Positions 59,707-64,000 of a DNA stretch of 64,000 bases are shown piece after piece. The notes below the pieces were generated by a model that ran no database searches, was not told where the DNA came from, and worked only from the letters and a program-made list of their open reading frames with translations. Made by a program: the position numbers and the translations under genes. The stretch covers positions 70,331,201 through 70,395,200 of the forward strand of contig OZ038422.1 of assembly GCA_964036155.1 (NCBI GenBank), written 5' to 3'. Source of the stretch: Diploscapter coronatus. Taxonomy: Eukaryota > Nematoda > Chromadorea > Rhabditida > Rhabditidae. The stretch's first letter is position 1. The number at the start of each line of letters is the position of its first letter.

Positions 59707-62700
59707 ATGTTTGTCTGGCTGTTGGTCAGTTTGTTCGCTCTCGTCGCTGGTGGAGCACACAATTCAGTTAACACCTGGTCTGGAGTGCTTCAATACGATG
59801 AGGACTGGGGATATGTAGATATTCGGTAGGTTTTTCAGACATTTTAATAAAATAAAGATTATCTATTTTCAGTGCAAACGCTCATACTTTCTGGTTTGTT
59901 AACTTTATACAATTTGACATACAAATAAAATATCTTTCGAGCTGGTATATAAATGATTGCCAGTTTAAATTGAATTTTTTTTTTAAAGTCTTGTATATTA
60001 AATTAACAAAAGACTAACATCTGTGAAGACAGTATTCAGGATCTATTGGAGTAAAGATTTCACGCTTCTGTTTCACTTTTCTTATTTTACATTACTAAAA
60101 TCAGTTGAACTAAGGTTGAAAATTACAGCTTTAAGAAGTCGTCTTCCAAAATCATCCATAAAATAGGTTCAAAAACTTCTAATTTTTTTATTACAAGCCA
60201 ATGAAGACTCTCTAATAAGTTAGTTATTATCCTGAATGTTAGGTTGATGCCTGGATAATAAATCGTGTGATAAAATTTTAAATGTCAAGAATTAACTTCG
60301 CTCACTTCGTTGCTGTGTAGCTCCCCAATTCAAACCTTAGGAGTTTAAAATAAGTTTTTGAGAGTTACAGATGACTCTAGTGTATATTTGAATAGCTCCG
60401 AATGTTTTCATGAAAAAGAAATGATGATTTTGTCTGGAAATGACTTATGCACCAAACCAATACAATTTGCTATTCTTATAGGTGGCTGTATGCTGTAAAA
60501 CCTGCCAACAATCGACCATTATTCGTTTGGTTGCAGGTATTTTCTCACTTCTTCAATAGAAAGAATTGCATATCAATCTGAAATTTTCATGGGGGGCCTG
60601 GGTCAAGTTCATCCGGATTCGGAAATATCGAAGAGACCGGACCAAAAACCCTAAATGGATCTGACAATCCAGCCACATGGGTATAATTTTCCACAGAGTA
60701 ATTTAAATTTGACTATATTTAGCTGCAAGTAGCAGATATGGTGTATGTCGACAATCCTGTCGGTGCTGGATTTTCTTACGTTGACACCAATAGCGCATTG
60801 ACAAGAAACATTACTGACATCGGGAATGATTTGCTAGCCTGGCTGAGGCAGTTCCTTGTCGTTCATTCGGAATATCGAAGCAGACCTTTCTATATTTTCT
60901 GTGAATCATATGGAGGAAAGATGACGGCTGAATTCGGACGACAAATCGCTAATGTGATAATAATTCACCAATATTTGAACTTTTTCGCTTGAATTTTTAG
61001 GCTATTGATGCTGGTACATTAAATTTAAATTTCCGTGGAGTGGCTTTGGGAGACAGTTGGATTTCTGCAATGGATTATGTGTAGGAATATTTTCTGATGC
61101 TAAATTTAAAAAAAAAAATCCGATTCTGCAAAGAAGAAAATCAAATCATTCTGAAAATTTTAGAGAAGAATATTAATTTTGATTTTTTTTCAAATCCGAA
61201 ATTACAATATCGCACTCGTCTGATGTTTCTGACATTGTTTAGGAATACCTGGGGTCCTTACCTTTACGCGAACTCATTCCTGGATGACAATCAGTTGGCA
61301 GAGGTCCAGAAGCAAGCAGGCATTTGTCAGAGTTTGGTGGACAAGGGATTGTGGAGTGAGGCTACCAACTGTTGGGGAACCATGGAGGATCTGATTGGAG
61401 TCGAAACCGCGTATGTTTCGTGGTACAATATTCTGAAGTACGGTGGACAGGACGATTGGTCTATTACGAGGGCAAAGAGATCAAAGGAGGATGTTCTTGG
61501 TAAGATAAAAAAAAGCATGTTTTGGTGTCATGTTTAGGGACCGCAAATGGTTTTGAAAAGCACATAATTTTAGGCAATTTCCCACTCCAAAGAATCAAAT
61601 TCGGTGTAACAAAGACATTCACGAAGAAAAATAAAATAAAAATCATTTTTGGCCTAACGAATTGACCCAGGGCAATTAGCTAAACGTACGAAATGTTTAC
61701 TTCCCCACCGGTAATTATCTCGAGTGTACGCACACTTTCTAATATAATTTTGACCAAAGTCCATTTCTATGGGTGGTTCATCGATTCTGATGACTTTTCG
61801 TGACCCTCCGCTTTGAGGGATATTTGCTTTTCATTTTTTTAATTTCAAATAATTATTTTTTGGACGAAAGAAAAAATACAAGAGAAGGAATTTGCGGCCC
61901 CTAGTCATGTTTTCAAGTTCCCATAATTCAGTTTGCCGATTTTAGCATCTCAACGAAAAAGTTATCGGACGGTTAATTTTCCAATACCACACGATAATTT
62001 TTCGCTGAGATTGTTTAATCTCGCTTCCAGAAATGAAAAAAAAATCATTATCAGTTCTCAGAAATTTATTCAAGTTCACTCTTGATACAATACACATTTA
62101 TAAATAAATTAGATCGACTTTACCGTCGCTTCGTTGCTCCATTGCAAACTGATCAACTTTCTGACTATATGGACACAGTTGTCAGGCAGAAATTGGGAAT
62201 CATTCCAGAACATGTTAAATTCGGAGGTTCTAGAAGATTCTAATGGCGCGATAAATTCATTTTGACGTTTAGCACAAGCGAACGCCGTGTTCAACTATCA
62301 ATCGAACGATTTTATGAGACCAAACTACGCTACCGTCGATGAATTACTTTCGAAGAATTATGCTGTTGTAGTTTACAATGGGAATGAAGATCTGATTTGC
62401 AATACAATAGGTAAATTAAAAATGATGGATTACATAAAGAGTTGCCTCTATTACTCGTTATTAGGAACACTTCGATGGATGAACCGATTGCAATGGTCCA
62501 GCTATGGAACATTCAACAAGACAGAGCGAGTTCATTTTAAGACTACCAGTTTCCCGTTGGCTGGTTACTACAAAAAATATAAAAATCTGTCCATGTATTG
62601 GATTCTTCGCGCCGGACATATGGTTTGAAATATTTACTGAACAAAAAGCCTGATTTAATTAAATTAGGTCGCATACGACACTCCCGAAGCTGCGTTTTAC

Positions 62701-62736
62701 ATGCTGAAGAAAATCGTTAGCGACTACAATCAATAA
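59707..62736 (+). CDS. serine carboxypeptidase 2 (S10, SCPEP1/RISC-like)
   Basis: Eleven exons (59707-59825, 59873-59893, 60482-60536, 60591-60680, 60723-60953, 61001-61080, 61243-61499, 62113-62226, 62273-62410, 62465-62622, 62668-62736) encode 443 residues. The triad is intact: ESYGG (Ser), NEDLI (Asp), RAGHM (His). The residue before ESYGG is Cys (FCESYGG) where copy 1 has Gly. Exon 7 differs strongly from copy 1 (QSLVDKGLWSEATNCWG versus QDDVDKNSWDYAFGD); the copy 2 version is closer to the vertebrate SCPEP1 motif NKGLYREATELWG. It shares with copy 1 the missing AG acceptor before exon 4. It is probably a functional, specialised peptidase if that intron is removed. Confidence 0.85.
60443..60470 (-). 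repeat. possible mariner end remnant
   Basis: TTATGCACCAAACCAATACA in intron 2 of carboxypeptidase 2 resembles the end of the mariner at 41990 (TTATGCACCAACCTAATACA). It is short, so chance is possible. Confidence 0.35.
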
Positions 62737-63014
62737 GCCAACGACTCTTGTCAACCTTTAAACTGATTTTCGTTGTTGTGAATGTATAAAAATGAGTATT
62801 TATTGTGAGAAATTCAATAAAACAACTAACTATGAACTTATTATAGCACGACGATAAATTAATGGCCACAAAGTCCAACAAACATTAAAAATGTGACAAA
62901 TAATTGAAATTTTTCTGAGATCGATCGTAAATTTCTGGAAACAATTGATAGTAGAAAGTAACCCGTCTAATCACATGTTTTTCTTGTAGTTTACTCGCTC
63001 TTCTATGTTTCTCT

Positions 63015-63854
63015 TCAGCATTTGCAATGCCCAACGCTGCATGGTAGTCCGAAACAGTCATCTTTGTCTTTCGAACACGACTTTCGATTGCAGAACGAGC
63101 GAATCGCATCGATGTAGAACAAATAGCCATGCTTCATCAGAGCCTAAATCACACTTGTTTGTGAATAATCGATATTCTGATCAAGTTTCCGATCAAGCTG
63201 AAGATGATCGAAAAGATAAAAATCACAAATTTGCGGAAAAAAGCCTTTTTCAAAACAGAAATGGCTTAGCTTCTCATAATAAAATCATTAGAAATTGAAG
63301 TCGAAACTTTGCATAACTCTGATTTTTATCCAAATGATCCACTCGTGAACATTAAAGAATTTCCCACTTGTGTACCGACTTTTGAAAATTAGTAGATGCG
63401 ATTACTCAAGATTCGTTCATTTGCCATTTTAGTTCTTTCAGAAGCAGTTAGGTTGATTTTTTCTAGTTCTATTTACATATTTGCGAAATGATCCTTTTCA
63501 CTATCACAACTCCTTCTGAACTTTTAACTGGGTTAAAATGATTGATTTCATTTGCGTCTCACCTGTGCGCACTTGCAGATCGAGTTTTCACAAGCCCCTC
63601 TAAGCCCTCCACAGTCCGCGTCAGATTTGCATGCCAGCATCGATACACAGTGACTGCAGCTGCATTTGCCCAAATTCGATCCTAGGCATCGACCCTAAAC
63701 TCTTTCCATAGTTTTTATGTCTCTGTTGAATTATTCCAACCTTTCCGCAGTCTTTGTCGCTATAACAAACAGACGGGCAGTTTTGTTTTTGTTGAACTGG
63801 CTGTTTCTTCACGACTTGCTGCTGATTTTTCGAAGGTGTAATGCGAATAACTGG
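63015..63854 (-). CDS. cysteine-rich secreted-type protein, 3' part
   Basis: Three phase-0 exons (63741-63854, 63563-63694, 63015-63143) form the C-terminal 125 residues of a gene whose 5' exons lie beyond the right edge. A Gln/Lys-rich linker leads to three cysteine modules: CYSDKDC ... GRC ... CSCSHC; CKSDADC ... GAC ... CKC; CSKDKDDC ... PC ... CKC, ending at the stop after the last Cys. The pattern C-x2-D-x-D-C ... C ... C-x-C resembles the EB-type modules of nematode secreted proteins and protease-inhibitor-like domains. The CSCSHC end is like CACSGC and CICFNC of the gene at 2173. A role in defence or inhibition is inference only. Confidence 0.7.
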
Positions 63855-64000
63855 CTAAAAGTGAAAATTGATTGGAATTAATAAAAACATCTATGTTTTA
63901 AGAGGCTTTCGAATTTTACTTGAAACCAACTAAAAATTCACATTCAAATCAAAATACAAGTTCAAGCGATTTTCTTAGGATATATTGAACTTGAGATAAG

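Larger units (their letters stand above)
58469..62830 (+). repeat. tandem duplication unit 2 (carboxypeptidase 2 with 5' flank)
   Basis: Counterpart of 52763-57300. Similarity is patchy. The 5' flank and the last four exons with their introns are almost identical between units, whereas exons 5-7 and introns 2 and 7 differ clearly. Confidence 0.85.

Noticed and set aside
1..64000. tRNA, rRNA, CRISPR or bacterial operon features
   Set aside because: No tRNA A/B-box pairs, rRNA segments, spacer arrays or Shine-Dalgarno-led gene strings were recognised by eye. A tRNA scan would be needed to exclude tRNAs.

Overview
This window is eukaryotic, AT-rich DNA that reads as a nematode genome. About 135 introns can be placed by eye. 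Most are short (about 45-200 bp) and end in TTTCAG or TTTTAG. Gene content points the same way: a Sra/Srab-like 7TM chemoreceptor, a patched-related (PTR) protein with an RND-type 12-TM core, an extracellular protein with nematode C6-like modules, and spliced-leader-style acceptors 5-6 nt upstream of several start codons. The species cannot be named from this sequence. No prokaryotic, viral, rRNA, tRNA or CRISPR feature was recognised. All multi-exon models were built by hand from splice sites, reading phase and family similarity; no database search was possible.

Layout, left to right. 0.4-0.8 kb: weak exons of a possible minus-strand gene, next to a foldback element. 2.2-2.9 kb (+): secreted protein with two defensin-like cysteine modules and a compact TATA/GATA/kappaB-like promoter. 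4.3-6.7 kb (+): chemoreceptor, followed by a decayed 5' paralogue. 8.5-10.8 kb (+): GPI-anchored, mucin-stalk protein with two C6-like modules. 11.7-13.8 kb (-): Cys-loop ligand-gated channel with no M4, boxed between direct repeats. 15.2-17.7 kb (-): GH27 alpha-galactosidase-like gene A. 20.4-25.1 kb (-): PHYHIP-like protein with an FN3 domain. 26.0-34.0 kb (-): 23-exon PTR protein. 35.7-36.8 kb (+): unknown coiled-coil protein. 37.0-38.0 kb: four hairpin elements, one a hAT-type MITE. 38.1-40.6 kb (-): kelch protein with an internally duplicated N-terminal domain. 40.7-42.0 kb: dead mariner. 44.4-47.3 kb and 48.2-50.6 kb (-): GH27 genes B and C. 54.1-57.2 kb and 59.7-62.7 kb (+): tandem serine carboxypeptidases of the SCPEP1/RISC type, the first carrying a Tc1-like insertion. 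63.0 kb to the right edge (-): partial cysteine-rich secreted gene.

There is no operon-like pathway. The recurring theme is lysosomal or secreted hydrolases (three GH27, two S10), extracellular cysteine-rich or mucin-like proteins, and membrane receptors, with frequent local duplication. The points most worth a second look are: recognition-loop changes across the three GH27 paralogues (NAGA-type in C, galactosidase-type in B, neither in A); five GC-AG introns; a shared intron in both carboxypeptidases that lacks an AG acceptor (GT-AT) although the frame is otherwise intact; and the two-module defensin-like gene with its promoter.
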